DNA of 64,000 nucleotides from Alphaproteobacteria bacterium (GTDB taxonomy: Bacteria > Pseudomonadota > Alphaproteobacteria > Rhodobacterales > Rhodobacteraceae), in NCBI GenBank assembly GCA_030427145.1, contig JAUHWT010000005.1, positions 124,001-188,000 on the forward strand. Direction: 5' to 3'. Made by a program: the position numbers and the translations under genes. This document shows positions 35,042-43,508 of the stretch, in pieces (the first letter of the stretch is position 1; every line of letters begins with the position of its first letter). The notes under the pieces were generated by a model. The model was not told the origin of the DNA, did no database searches, and was given only the letters and a program-made list of their open reading frames with translations.

Positions 35042-35920
35042 ATGACTGACCACTTTGTGGAATTACCATCCAGCATCGCTGCGGCCAAGGCCCAAGCAAA
35101 ACGTCTCAAATCTGCTCTTGCTCCAGACTACCCAGTTGCACATGGCCAATCGTTAGAATTGGTCGCGCGCATTCATGGAGAAGAGAGCTGGGGACGACTG
35201 CGTTCACGATATGCTTCTTTGACGGATGAAACCTCTGCTGACATCGACATCTCTAAAACCAAGAGCGGAGAAAAATTGGTTGAGAGAAGCGCATCCGAAC
35301 ATCGTCGAGGAAACCACTTGGACCAGAAGCAGCTGAAAGCACTATCAACCGCGCTAAAAAATCGTGCTGCGACTGTAGTTACTAGAAAAACTCAGACAAA
35401 AACAAAATCGCTTCATAATGAAGAGATAATTTCAGTAACTGAACTAGAAAGTTGGCTGGACACAATCGATCCAAACCTTGGTACATTGGCGTACAACTTT
35501 GGAATAGACAGTTTGCTGATGTTCTCCAACGTCAGAGCAGTATCAAGAATGAAACGTCCAAAAAATAGTGATGAGGTCAGCATCGGCGATAGAGGGCTAC
35601 GACCTGCTGGATTTGCGGCTGTCTTGATCTGGCTCGAACGCATGGGTTTAGACACGCACCCAGAAGCTTTCTATGAACCACTGCTCGGGAGAATTAGAAG
35701 TTCACAGTTTATCGACTCAGATGAACTCCACTGCCTATGGCATTCCACCGGAAATGACGATCGATTCCAGACCAACGAGCATTTCGTCGATTCGAAAGTG
35801 CGTCTGACCAATTCTAGCTGCGAAGTTGTTGATAGGCCAAACGGCCTTAGGACAGTAATAGTGTGTGACCCGGAGCCAGGGGGATTGATTGAGAGTATTC
35901 GAATTTACCGCAGAGATTAA
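35042..35920 (+). CDS. Protein of unknown function in a low-GC segment
   Basis: A 292-residue protein I cannot assign. Residues 10-60 (SIAAAKAQAKRLKSALAP, then AHGQSLELVARIHGEESWGR) resemble the small N-terminal domain Pfam calls glyoxalase-related, found on mobile-element and plasmid proteins; this is from memory. Residues 75-130 are polar and Lys/Thr-rich. The rest (ELESWLDTIDPNLGTLAYNF, FAAVLIWLERMGLDTHPEAF) looks like a folded domain without known motifs. No signal peptide or membrane segment. Base composition is unlike the neighbours: 24 of 60 bases are G or C in 35341-35400. Near-identical terminators flank it, suggesting acquisition as a single-gene cargo. Confidence 0.7.
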   Translation: MTDHFVELPSSIAAAKAQAKRLKSALAPDYPVAHGQSLELVARIHGEESWGRLRSRYASLTDETSADIDISKTKSGEKLVERSASEHRRGNHLDQKQLKALSTALKNRAATVVTRKTQTKTKSLHNEEIISVTELESWLDTIDPNLGTLAYNFGIDSLLMFSNVRAVSRMKRPKNSDEVSIGDRGLRPAGFAAVLIWLERMGLDTHPEAFYEPLLGRIRSSQFIDSDELHCLWHSTGNDDRFQTNEHFVDSKVRLTNSSCEVVDRPNGLRTVIVCDPEPGGLIESIRIYRRD

Positions 35921-35981
35921 TCTTTGCGGTCCCGACGCTATCGAACGATTATCGTTCAAGCAGGCGCGCTAGGGAAAACAT

Positions 35982-36007
35982 GGCCGGTCAAGCGACCGGC
36001 CTTTTTT
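35982..36007 (+). terminator. Terminator, right copy of the 26-base direct repeat
   Basis: GGCCGGTC (35982-35989) pairs perfectly with GACCGGCC (35994-36001), tetraloop AAGC, then six T. It differs from the copy at 34790 by one base. Confidence 0.9.
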
Positions 36008-36034
36008 CTGACTTGACGTCGCGCCCTCTCGGTC

Positions 36035-36116
36035 AGGGCATCGCGGACCTCGGGTGGCGCTTTAGCGCTCCCCATGGGGGAGGTCAGCGCTGCCCGGCGT
36101 CACCGCCGGGCGGGAG
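36035..36116 (+). repeat. Three-hairpin intergenic repeat, copy C
   Basis: The outer stem pairs 36036-36051 with 36080-36095 (14 of 16 positions). It encloses GCGCT/AGCGC and is followed by hairpin GCCCGGCG/CGCCGGGC at 36092-36111. It has the same architecture as copies A and B and lies between the AT-rich gene and the convergent lectin-like gene. Confidence 0.75.
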
Positions 36117-36143
36117 GGTTGAGGGGATTTGCCCCCAAACCGC

Positions 36144-36689
36144 TCACTCCAGCGAACTGCGCACACCCCAGGTCTGATATGCGGCCATATCCCCGCTGCA
36201 CGCCTCCAGGGTCAACTCCTTAATCTGGTTCACGTCACTGCGCCCCGACCGGGTCGCCTCGCCAACCGTCACGCACAGCTCCGGCGCTGCTGTGGAAACG
36301 ATCGTGCCCTCACCGGAAAACTCGAAACCCTGCGCGTCGCTGCCATCACACGCGGCCAGTTCCAGCGCACTGCCCGCCTCAAGCGACGCGGCCTGCATGC
36401 AGACATCGTAATTGACCATATAGAGCTCGCCCCCGGCAAACCGGTCCGTCTCAAATGTCTGGTCCCAGCCCAGCGCCCCGCCGGGGCTGTAACAGGTATG
36501 TCCCTGAAGCCCGTCCTCGGCCCGCGCCTGCTTCTCCCGGCCGCCCGCGATATCGATGCAGTACCCGGCCTGAGTGTTGTCGAGCATGTCGAGCAAATAA
36601 ATCTCCACCGTCTCCGCCCGCGCCGTTCCCGGCACCGCCGTCAGCGCACAAATCCCCAAACAGCCCGCTGCAATCCAACTTCTGGACAA
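36144..36689 (-). CDS. Secreted ricin-type lectin-like protein
   Basis: A 181-residue protein with a signal peptide (AAGCLGICALTAVPGTARA). The mature part is about 155 residues with six cysteines and a beta-trefoil look: GYCIDIAGG, NYDVCMQAAS, ALELAACDGSDAQGFEF and a closing CSGDMAAYQTW that matches the QxW motif of ricin-B lectins. Carbohydrate binding is plausible but not proven. Start is TTG at 36689, eight bases after GGAGG; no ATG fits. Confidence 0.65.
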   Translation of the reverse strand: MSRSWIAAGCLGICALTAVPGTARAETVEIYLLDMLDNTQAGYCIDIAGGREKQARAEDGLQGHTCYSPGGALGWDQTFETDRFAGGELYMVNYDVCMQAASLEAGSALELAACDGSDAQGFEFSGEGTIVSTAAPELCVTVGEATRSGRSDVNQIKELTLEACSGDMAAYQTWGVRSSLE

Positions 36690-36841
36690 AGCCCAATCCT
36701 CCGTAAAATCTCACTACGCCTTCAACGGAAGCCGGCCAGGTTTCCGTCGATTTTTTTCGGCAAACGATGGCCAAACCGGACATGGCTGCCAGAGAGCAGC
36801 AAAAGCATGTTAGCAAAAACGCGGCGTCGGTGAACCTCAAC

Positions 36842-37492
36842 TCATCCCTGAAGCTTTGAGCGCCGGTAAAACAGATGTGCAAACGTCAGGACAGGCACGA
36901 ACGACACCGCGCCGAGATAGCGTTCGTACAGACCGTCCACATCGGTGGGCAGAAAGAAAAACACCGGCGCCGACACTACCCAGACGATGCCGCTGGCGAT
37001 CAGGACCGTACGATAGCGCGGGCTGGCGCGTCCCGCCCCCCGCGCCATGGCAAAGCAGATAACGGCGAGGGCAACGCCCAGGGCATAGACCAGATACACG
37101 TGGATGACCCAGCCGTCGCTGTCCGCATCGCCGTATTCGTTACGTGCGCCGATCAGAAAAACCAACAGACCGAAGAGAACGAGCGCGACGATCCCAACGC
37201 TCCAGCCCCGGTTCCCCAAATGCACATGCGCGGCCGAGACCGCCAACCCGATCAGCGCCGCTGAAAAGGCGTAGAGGCCAATATCAACAATGAACTCATA
37301 GCGCCCCGCCCCGAGATCGCTGATCGTATCGGCAATCCAGTCGTGATCCGGCACTACAATATCCGCGATCAGGATGGACACCGCGAGAGCGGCACACCCA
37401 AAAAGCGCAAGGAAACTGAAGAACCGCAAAAGCCCCTGCTGCTCGGTCGTCTCAACATACATGCCGGGATCGGTCTTCGCTGTCTTTGTCAT
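36842..37492 (-). CDS. DUF998-like multi-pass membrane protein
   Basis: A 216-residue protein with about six hydrophobic segments. The IVVPDHDWIADTISDLGAG pattern after the first helix is typical of DUF998 (H-x-x-SDLG type), as is the short spacing between helices. The ATG at 37492 follows GAGGAA by five bases; homology does not extend upstream. Function unknown. The upstream gap to pth (37493-37637) holds two hairpins, GGGAT/ATCCC and CCGCGGG/CCCGCGG, without T-tracts. Confidence 0.75.
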   Translation of the reverse strand: MTKTAKTDPGMYVETTEQQGLLRFFSFLALFGCAALAVSILIADIVVPDHDWIADTISDLGAGRYEFIVDIGLYAFSAALIGLAVSAAHVHLGNRGWSVGIVALVLFGLLVFLIGARNEYGDADSDGWVIHVYLVYALGVALAVICFAMARGAGRASPRYRTVLIASGIVWVVSAPVFFFLPTDVDGLYERYLGAVSFVPVLTFAHLFYRRSKLQG

Positions 37493-37637
37493 TGCGGTTC
37501 CTCGAAGCTGAAAAACCAACATGCAAAGAGGCGATTGGTTCCTGTTCCCGGCAGGCGGTTCGAAAAAGGCGGGATGAGCATCCCGCGGGAACCGTTCCCC
37601 GCGGACATTCTTCGAGGCTTGGACGGGCGGTCCGGTC

Positions 37638-38336
37638 CTACCTGAAACGGTCCGCCAGTTTCTGAAGCATCGTGCGCTCGTCCAACGGCTCCGGTTCCGG
37701 CTCGGCCACCGGCGCGGGTTTTTTGGCCGGTTTGGCTTCCGGCGCTTTTGCCTGCTTCTGCGGTTTGTTCGGTGCAAGCCGCCTTGCCACCGCATTCATG
37801 AACCCGGAGTTATCCCCCCTCACCAGATCGTCCGCACCTTCCGAGATGCCGTCCAGCATCGGCTCCAGCCAGTCATTGTCGTATTTTGAAAAATCGCCGA
37901 GCACGTAATTCGACACCAGCCGCTTGTCGCCTGGATGCCCGATCCCGATCCGCACCCGCGAAAACCCCGGCCCCAGATGCGCGTCAATCGATCGCAGCCC
38001 GTTATGCCCCGCATGACCGCCGCCGGTCTTGATACGGAGTTTGCCAGGTGCCAGGTCAAGCTCATCGTGAAACACGATGACGTCCTCAAGCCCCAGCTTG
38101 TAAAACTTCATCGCCGCCTGCACCGCATCCCCGGACAGGTTCATGTATGTCTCCGGCTTTTGCAGCAGCACCTTCTCCCCGCCCAGGCGGCCCTCGGAAA
38201 TGACGCCGTTAAATTTGCTCCGCCACGGACCGAATCCATGCCCGGACGCGATGGCATCGACGGCCATGAAACCAACATTGTGACGGTTGGCCGAATATTT
38301 CGCACCAGGGTTCCCAAGACCAACGAGAAGCTTCAC
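37638..38336 (-). CDS. pth: Peptidyl-tRNA hydrolase
   Basis: Releases tRNA from peptidyl-tRNAs that drop off ribosomes; essential. Family blocks: LLVGLGNPGAKYSANRHNVGF (catalytic His in RHNVG), LLQKPETYMNLSG (Asn), VFHDELDLAPGKLRIKTGGG (catalytic Asp) and GHNGLRSI. After about residue 190 an extra Lys/Pro/Glu-rich tail of about 40 residues is appended, common in alphaproteobacteria. Start is GTG at 38336, six bases after AAGGAGA. The GTGA at the start overlaps the stop of the small frame upstream. Confidence 0.95.
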   Translation of the reverse strand: MKLLVGLGNPGAKYSANRHNVGFMAVDAIASGHGFGPWRSKFNGVISEGRLGGEKVLLQKPETYMNLSGDAVQAAMKFYKLGLEDVIVFHDELDLAPGKLRIKTGGGHAGHNGLRSIDAHLGPGFSRVRIGIGHPGDKRLVSNYVLGDFSKYDNDWLEPMLDGISEGADDLVRGDNSGFMNAVARRLAPNKPQKQAKAPEAKPAKKPAPVAEPEPEPLDERTMLQKLADRFR

Positions 38337-38473
38337 GAAACGTCTCCTTTCCGTGCAATCTGCGCCATTTGACTCACAATCTGTGCCATCTGACTCTCAA
38401 TCTGTGCCAAATTCATGCTCATCTGTGCCAAATGAGTCACCGGATGCGCCACCTCAAAAGCAAAACGCGCCAC
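38333..38473 (-). CDS. Candidate 46-residue heptad-repeat coiled-coil protein
   Basis: A short frame lying wholly between rplY and pth. From the GTG at 38473 it encodes 46 residues in which residues 15-42 are four exact heptads: LAQMSMN, LAQIESQ, MAQIVSQ, MAQIARK, with hydrophobic residues at a and d. The heptads are encoded by four tandem 21-base units (38348-38431). The stop overlaps the pth start as GTGA, and the pth ribosome-binding site lies inside the frame, both signs of a translated gene. The ribosome-binding site for this frame is weak (ACGGGAAA), so the start is uncertain. I do not recognise a family. Confidence 0.5.
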   Translation of the reverse strand: MARFAFEVAHPVTHLAQMSMNLAQIESQMAQIVSQMAQIARKGDVS

Positions 38474-38519
38474 GATTTCCCGTAGCGCGTTCCGTATTTC
38501 ATCACGTTCGAGGCGGAAA

Positions 38520-39164
38520 TTATTCCTCGGAAGCCTCTGCGGTTTCTTCCGCTGCCTCAGCCTCATCACCGGCTTCCTCATCGTCCTCGGAGCGCAGGCT
38601 CGAAGGTGCCTGGATGTTGCCGATAACGAAGTCACGGTCGATGGTCGGACGGGTGCCTTTCGGCAGGTCGACCTCGGAAATGTGAATGGTATCACCCACT
38701 TCCTTGCCGGCCAGGTCCACGGTAAGGTGGTCTGGGATGTTGCCTGCGGTCACGCGAAGCTCAACCTCGTTCCGAACAACGGTCAGAACGCCGCCACGTT
38801 TGATGCCCGGGCAGGTTTCCTCGTTGATGAACTCAACGGGAATCATCAGGCTCACGCGGGACTTGTCACCCAGACGCAGAAAATCCACATGCGTCGGCAG
38901 GTCTTTTACAACGTCACGCTGCACACCACGGCAGATCACGTGGTTTTTCTCGCCATCAACATTCACGTCGATCAGGGTCGAGAGGAACTTGCCAGCGTGC
39001 AGACGCTTCAGCAACTCATTGAATTTCACGTTGATTTTGATGGGCTCTTTGTTGCCACCATAAATCACGCCTGGGACCAGACCTGCTTTGCGTGCCCGTC
39101 GAGCGGCCCCCTTGCCGCTTTCGGTGCGCGCCGTAGCGTCGAGAACCGGTGTCTCTTTTGCCAT
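38520..39164 (-). CDS. rplY: 50S ribosomal protein L25 (Ctc type)
   Basis: A 214-residue general stress/5S rRNA-binding protein of the long Ctc type. The N-terminal L25 barrel begins LDATARTESGKGAARRARKAGLVPGVIYGG, a stretch that continues past the usual start signature; the C-terminal TL5-like domain has VHISEVDLP-type sequence (DTIHISEVDLPKGTRPTI). It ends with a Glu/Ala-rich acidic tail. It heads the minus-strand group rplY - small frame - pth and is divergent from lutA. Confidence 0.95.
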   Translation of the reverse strand: MAKETPVLDATARTESGKGAARRARKAGLVPGVIYGGNKEPIKINVKFNELLKRLHAGKFLSTLIDVNVDGEKNHVICRGVQRDVVKDLPTHVDFLRLGDKSRVSLMIPVEFINEETCPGIKRGGVLTVVRNEVELRVTAGNIPDHLTVDLAGKEVGDTIHISEVDLPKGTRPTIDRDFVIGNIQAPSSLRSEDDEEAGDEAEAAEETAEASEE

Positions 39165-39190
39165 TGGCTTTTTCCTTTTTTCAGTGTCAG

Positions 39191-39236
39191 GTGGCCTTCC
39201 TCCAAGGGTGTAGGGCCACGAATGCGCGCGTCTATA
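39191..39236 (-). promoter_or_regulatory. rplY leader: possible promoter and hairpin
   Basis: TATAGA on the minus strand (39236-39231) is a plausible -10 box. The transcript leader then forms the perfect hairpin GTGGCC/GGCCAC (39219-39191), which brackets a GGAGGAAGG sequence. It may tune L25 expression. Confidence 0.4.
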
Positions 39237-39281
39237 TGACCCCGCCCGGAATGTGAAGCCTTAATTGCGCTCCCGACCCGC

Positions 39282-39309
39282 TTGTGGTCCGGTGGGGTGT
39301 GACTATAGT
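39282..39309 (+). promoter_or_regulatory. Likely lutABC promoter
   Basis: TTGTGG (39282-39287), 16-base spacer, TATAGT (39304-39309), ending 36 bases before the lutA start codon. No lutR-type regulator gene is next to the operon. Confidence 0.5.
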
Positions 39310-39345
39310 GCCGAAAAAACAGTAGCCTGAAGCGAAAGTCCTTCC

Positions 39346-40104
39346 ATGTCCGCACCCCGCGTTGCCCTGCTAGTGACATGTCTTGTTGACATGTTTCGCC
39401 CCTCCGTTGGTTTCGCAACGGTAAAACTGCTGGAGGACGCTGGCTGCACCGTCGAGGTTCCCCAGCGCCAGACCTGCTGTGGCCAACCCGCCTGGAATTC
39501 GGGCGACCGGGAGCACGCAAAGGCCCTGGCCGCCCAGGTTATCGAGGAATTTGAAGGATTTGACTACGTTGTTGCCCCCTCCGGCTCCTGCGCCGCGACG
39601 GTGGTTAAGGACTATACGGAAATGTTTAAGGGCGATGAGGCCATGGTCACCCGCGCGAAGGCTCTTGCAGCGAAAACCCATGAAATCACGTCCTTTTTGA
39701 CCGATGTGCTCGGTATCAACGACGTGAAACAGGCCCTGACGACCTCCGTGACATATCACGACAGCTGCTCCGGCCTGCGCAGCCTTGGCGTCTCCGAACA
39801 GCCCCGCAAGCTTCTGGGCTCGGTTGAGGGGCTGGAACTGCGGGAAATGGTTGAGAACGATGTCTGCTGCGGTTTCGGCGGCACGTTCTGCGTCAAGTTT
39901 CCCGACGTCTCAAACTCAATGGTTTCCGACAAAACCCGCAACATCGCGGATACCGGTGCGGACATGGTACTGGCCGGTGATCTCGGCTGTCTGATGAACA
40001 TGGCCGGCAAGGCCAGCCGCGAGGGTCGCAACTTCAAGGCCCGGCATGTCGTTGAAATCCTTGCCGGAGATACCAAAACCCCTGCCATCGGAGAGGACAA
40101 ATGA
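39346..40104 (+). CDS. lutA: L-lactate utilisation protein LutA, cysteine-rich CCG domain
   Basis: Part of the LutABC complex that oxidises L-lactate to pyruvate. The protein has 252 residues and two cysteine-rich CCG-type modules: RQTCCGQPAWNSG near residue 45 and VCCGFGGTFCVKFP near 190, with additional cysteines in PSGSCAATV and YHDSCSGLRSLG; these bind an Fe-S cofactor, as in heterodisulfide reductase subunit B. The ATG overlaps nothing upstream. Stop and lutB start overlap (ATGA). Confidence 0.93.
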   Translation: MSAPRVALLVTCLVDMFRPSVGFATVKLLEDAGCTVEVPQRQTCCGQPAWNSGDREHAKALAAQVIEEFEGFDYVVAPSGSCAATVVKDYTEMFKGDEAMVTRAKALAAKTHEITSFLTDVLGINDVKQALTTSVTYHDSCSGLRSLGVSEQPRKLLGSVEGLELREMVENDVCCGFGGTFCVKFPDVSNSMVSDKTRNIADTGADMVLAGDLGCLMNMAGKASREGRNFKARHVVEILAGDTKTPAIGEDK

Positions 40105-41519
40105 GCGGACACGTCCCGACCTCCTCGGCCTTTAAAAGCAACTCCCAGGAGGCGCTGGTCAATCGCAACCTTCAGGCCGCCCTGCGCGGGTCCCGCGGCA
40201 ATTTCATCGCCAAGCGTGCCGCGGCGCGGGCGAATGTCCCCGAGTTTGACGACATCCGGGATCAGGCGCGGGACATGAAGAACCATGTTCTTGCCAATCT
40301 CGACCTCTATCTGGAAGCCTACGAGAAAAAGGTCACGGAAGCGGGCGGGCATGTTCACTGGGCCGAAACCGCCGAGGACGCGCGGCGGATCGTTCTTGAT
40401 ATCTGTCGGAAATCAAACGCGAAAACCGTGAACAAGGGCAAGACGATGATCTCCGAGGAATGCGGGATCAACGACCATCTTGCCGAGAACGGAATCAAGC
40501 CCGTCGAGACCGACCTCGGCGAATACATCATCCAGCTGCGCGGCGAGATCCCCAGCCATATCATCGCTCCCGCCGTCCATGTCACCGTGCCGGAGATTGA
40601 GGAGGCCTTCCGCAAGCATCACGCACACCTGCCCCCGGACCGTGACCTGTCGGAACTGGCCAGCCTTCAGGCCGAGGCCCGTTCGGAGCTTCGCGCCAAG
40701 TATTTCGAGGCCGAGGTTGGCATCACCGGTGCAAACATGCTCATCGCGGAGACCGGACAGTCGGTGATCGTGACGAACGAGGGCAACGGCGACCTGTCCC
40801 AGTCACTGCCCAAAGTCCATATCGTCATGGCATCGCTGGAAAAAATCGTCCCAACCCTTGAGGACAGCGCCACACTCCTGCGTCTTTTGGCGCGATCGGC
40901 CACGGGTCAGGAAATGTCTGTCTACACGACATTTTCCAGCGGACCCAAACGCAGCGAGGACCCGGACGGGCCGGAGGAATACCACGTCGTTCTGCTCGAC
41001 AACGGCCGGTCGAACATGATCGGCACGGAGTTCGAGGAAATGCTCCGCTGCATCCGCTGCGGCGCCTGCATGAACCACTGCCCGGTCTACCAGAGCGTTG
41101 GTGGCCACGCCTATGGCTGGGTCTATCCAGGGCCGATGGGCGCCGTTCTGACGCCCTCCCTGATCGGCGTGGAGGAAGGCGGCCAGCTGCCCAACGCATC
41201 TACCTTCTGCGGCCGTTGCGAGGCCGTGTGCCCCATGCGGATCCCTCTGCCAAAGATGATGCGAAGCTGGCGTGAACGGGAATTTGAGAAGAACCTCACC
41301 CCGTCGGCCACCCGCTACGGGCTCGGCGTCTGGGCCTGGGCCGCACAGCGCCCCTGGGCCTACCGGCTTGCAGCGCGTATTGCCAACCGTTCGCTGGGGA
41401 TCACGGGCAAATCAAAATTCTCAAAACTGCCGCTCGCGGGCGGCTGGACGAAGTTCCGTGACTTCCCCGCTCCGCAGGGCGGCACCTTCATGGACCAGTG
41501 GAAGGCAGGCAAACGATGA
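40101..41519 (+). CDS. lutB: L-lactate utilisation iron-sulfur protein LutB
   Basis: A 472-residue Fe-S protein of the lactate oxidase complex. The N-terminal two-thirds is the LUD domain (TGANMLIAETGQSVIVTNEGNGD). It is followed by two 4Fe-4S motifs: CIRCGACMNHCPVYQ near residue 315 and CGRCEAVCPMRIP near 370. The C-terminus is a short helical region. Overlaps lutA and lutC by four bases each, so the three proteins should be made in fixed proportion. Confidence 0.95.
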   Translation: MSGHVPTSSAFKSNSQEALVNRNLQAALRGSRGNFIAKRAAARANVPEFDDIRDQARDMKNHVLANLDLYLEAYEKKVTEAGGHVHWAETAEDARRIVLDICRKSNAKTVNKGKTMISEECGINDHLAENGIKPVETDLGEYIIQLRGEIPSHIIAPAVHVTVPEIEEAFRKHHAHLPPDRDLSELASLQAEARSELRAKYFEAEVGITGANMLIAETGQSVIVTNEGNGDLSQSLPKVHIVMASLEKIVPTLEDSATLLRLLARSATGQEMSVYTTFSSGPKRSEDPDGPEEYHVVLLDNGRSNMIGTEFEEMLRCIRCGACMNHCPVYQSVGGHAYGWVYPGPMGAVLTPSLIGVEEGGQLPNASTFCGRCEAVCPMRIPLPKMMRSWREREFEKNLTPSATRYGLGVWAWAAQRPWAYRLAARIANRSLGITGKSKFSKLPLAGGWTKFRDFPAPQGGTFMDQWKAGKR

Positions 41520-42172
41520 GCGCCCGAGACACCATCCTGGCCCGCGTCCGTGACGCCGCGCTGGCCCGCCCGGAAGCCGCAACCAACCGCGAGGCCCAGG
41601 TGGCTGAGCGCATGACCGTCGGTCCCAAAGGCATCATACCCCACCAGGGTCAGGCCACGGGGCCGCAGAAACTGCGCCAGTTTCTTGAGAAACTCGAAGC
41701 GAATGACACTACCGTCACGCGGGTCTCAAGCGAGGACGAGATTGCCCATGCCGTGGCGCGGGAACTGCGCAAGCGCAACCTGCCCGCCGCGATCCGGATG
41801 GGCGAGGACCCGATGTTCCACGCCCAGGACTGGGGGTCACTGGATGTCTCACGCGGTCCGGGACGGCTGGAGGAACCCGTTACGCTCAGCCGGGCGCAGT
41901 TTGCCATCGCGGAGACCGGCACGCTGGTCCTGACCTCCGGACCCGACAACCCGGTGACGCTGACTTTCCTCGGCGAAACGCATTTTGTGGTTCTGCGCAC
42001 CGAGGATCTGCGATCCGGCTTCGAGGACATGTGGGGCGACTTCCGCAAACGGGGACTGGACCCGCGGACAGTCAACATGGTCAGCGGACCGTCACGGTCT
42101 GCGGATATTGGTCAGGTGCTGCAACTCGGCGCCCACGGGCCGGTTGCGCTGCACCTGTTCATGGTGGGCTGA
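41516..42172 (+). CDS. lutC: L-lactate utilisation protein LutC
   Basis: A 218-residue LUD-domain protein, the third component of the lactate oxidase. The domain signature is QFAIAETGTLVLTSGPDNPV, then LTFLGETHFVVL, close to the ETGT pattern seen also in LutB. The last part has MVSGPSRSADIGQVLQLGAHGP, typical of LUD proteins. ATG overlaps the lutB stop. A terminator follows at once. Confidence 0.94.
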   Translation: MSARDTILARVRDAALARPEAATNREAQVAERMTVGPKGIIPHQGQATGPQKLRQFLEKLEANDTTVTRVSSEDEIAHAVARELRKRNLPAAIRMGEDPMFHAQDWGSLDVSRGPGRLEEPVTLSRAQFAIAETGTLVLTSGPDNPVTLTFLGETHFVVLRTEDLRSGFEDMWGDFRKRGLDPRTVNMVSGPSRSADIGQVLQLGAHGPVALHLFMVG

Positions 42173-42178
42173 GGCGGT

Positions 42179-42207
42179 ATTCCGGCCCGATGAGGCGGAA
42201 TGTTTTT
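42179..42207 (+). terminator. Terminator of the lut operon
   Basis: ATTCCG (42179-42184) pairs with CGGAAT (42196-42201), followed by GTTTTT. It touches the stop codon of the convergent trpB gene. Confidence 0.75.
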
Positions 42208-43426
42208 AGATATCAACGCCCAGGGCTTCAGCGACGGTAAAAATGTCCTTGTCGCCGCGGCCGCACATGTTCATGACCATGATGTGGTCCTTCGGCAGGT
42301 CCGGCGCGATTTTGGTCACATGGGCAAGTGCGTGGGACGGCTCCAGCGCCGGGATGATGCCCTCAGTCACGCAGCACAGCTTGAACGCCTCAAGCGCCTC
42401 CTTGTCGGTCACGCTGACATATTCAACACGGCCAATGTCGTGCAGCCATGAATGCTCCGGCCCAATGCCGGGATAGTCGAGGCCTGCCGAGATGGAATGG
42501 CCCTCAATGATCTGGCCGTCCGCGTCCTGCAACAGATAGGTGCGGTTGCCGTGCAAAACGCCCGGGCGACCACCGGTGAGCGACGCGGCGTGCTCCATGC
42601 GGTCGTCAACGCCATGTCCGCCGGCCTCAACGCCGATGATGCGCACGTCGGTGTCATCGAGGAATGGGTGGAACAGGCCCATGGCGTTTGAGCCACCACC
42701 GATGCAGGCCACGAGCGAGTCCGGCAGACGGCCTTCCCGCTCCTGCATCTGATCGCGGACTTCTTTGCCGATGATGGACTGGAAGTCACGCACCAGCGCG
42801 GGATAGGGGTGCGGGCCGGCAACGGTGCCGATGCAGTAGAAGGTCTCGTCCACATTGGTGACCCAGTCGCGCATGGCCTCGTTCATGGCGTCCTTCAGTG
42901 TCGCGGCACCGGCCTTCACAGCCACGACCTCGGCCCCGAGGAGCTTCATGCGGAATACGTTGGGCTTCTGACGCTCCACATCCGTGGCCCCCATGAAAAC
43001 CACGCATTTCAGTCCAAACCGGGCGCAGACGGTTGCCGTGGCCACACCGTGCTGACCGGCGCCGGTTTCCGCGATGATCCGGGTTTTGCCCATGCGACGG
43101 GCAAGCAGGATCTGGCCCAGCACGTTGTTGATTTTGTGGGCGCCGGTGTGGTTCAACTCGTCGCGCTTGAGATAGATTTTTGCCCCACCGAGGTGCTCCG
43201 TCAGGCGCTCGGCGTGATAAAGCGGGCTGGGCCGACCCACGTAATGCTTCCAAAGATCGTCCATTTCAGCCCAGAAAGTCGGGTCGGTCTTGGCCTTTTC
43301 GTATTCGGCCTCAAGGTCGAGGATCAGCGGCATGAGCGTCTCTGAGACGAAGCGTCCGCCGAAATCACCGAAACGGCCCCGCTCGTCAGGACCGGCACGA
43401 AGGGAGTTGGGAGTGTTGACGTTCAT
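42206..43426 (-). CDS. trpB: Tryptophan synthase beta subunit
   Basis: The pyridoxal-phosphate enzyme joining indole and serine to make tryptophan. [17 protein letters not shown] marks the N-terminus, the PLP lysine is in [14 protein letters not shown], the phosphate-binding loop is [13 protein letters not shown], and the catalytic Glu is in [14 protein letters not shown]. The ATG at 43426 gives 406 residues, normal length; AAGG lies ten bases upstream. Follows trpF after an 82-base gap. Confidence 0.97.
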   Translation of the reverse strand: MNVNTPNSLRAGPDERGRFGDFGGRFVSETLMPLILDLEAEYEKAKTDPTFWAEMDDLWKHYVGRPSPLYHAERLTEHLGGAKIYLKRDELNHTGAHKINNVLGQILLARRMGKTRIIAETGAGQHGVATATVCARFGLKCVVFMGATDVERQKPNVFRMKLLGAEVVAVKAGAATLKDAMNEAMRDWVTNVDETFYCIGTVAGPHPYPALVRDFQSIIGKEVRDQMQEREGRLPDSLVACIGGGSNAMGLFHPFLDDTDVRIIGVEAGGHGVDDRMEHAASLTGGRPGVLHGNRTYLLQDADGQIIEGHSISAGLDYPGIGPEHSWLHDIGRVEYVSVTDKEALEAFKLCCVTEGIIPALEPSHALAHVTKIAPDLPKDHIMVMNMCGRGDKDIFTVAEALGVDI

Positions 43427-43508
43427 GGATCGTTTCGCCTTTTGGAATGGCTCATGCCTGGTTTGGCCGTTGTAAACAGGCCGCAACGGCACGTCGAGAG
43501 GGAACCGG

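Noticed and set aside
34825-35049. Short frames upstream of the AT-rich gene
   Set aside because: No ribosome-binding sites and no recognisable products; they overlap each other in different frames.
34788-36007. The AT-rich segment as a prophage remnant or insertion sequence
   Set aside because: No integrase, transposase, inverted terminal repeats or phage genes are present; only the terminator duplication supports mobility.
38348-38431. Four 21-base tandem repeats considered as a CRISPR-like array or minisatellite
   Set aside because: There are no spacers, and the period is a multiple of three encoding in-frame heptads, so a coiled-coil coding repeat explains it better.
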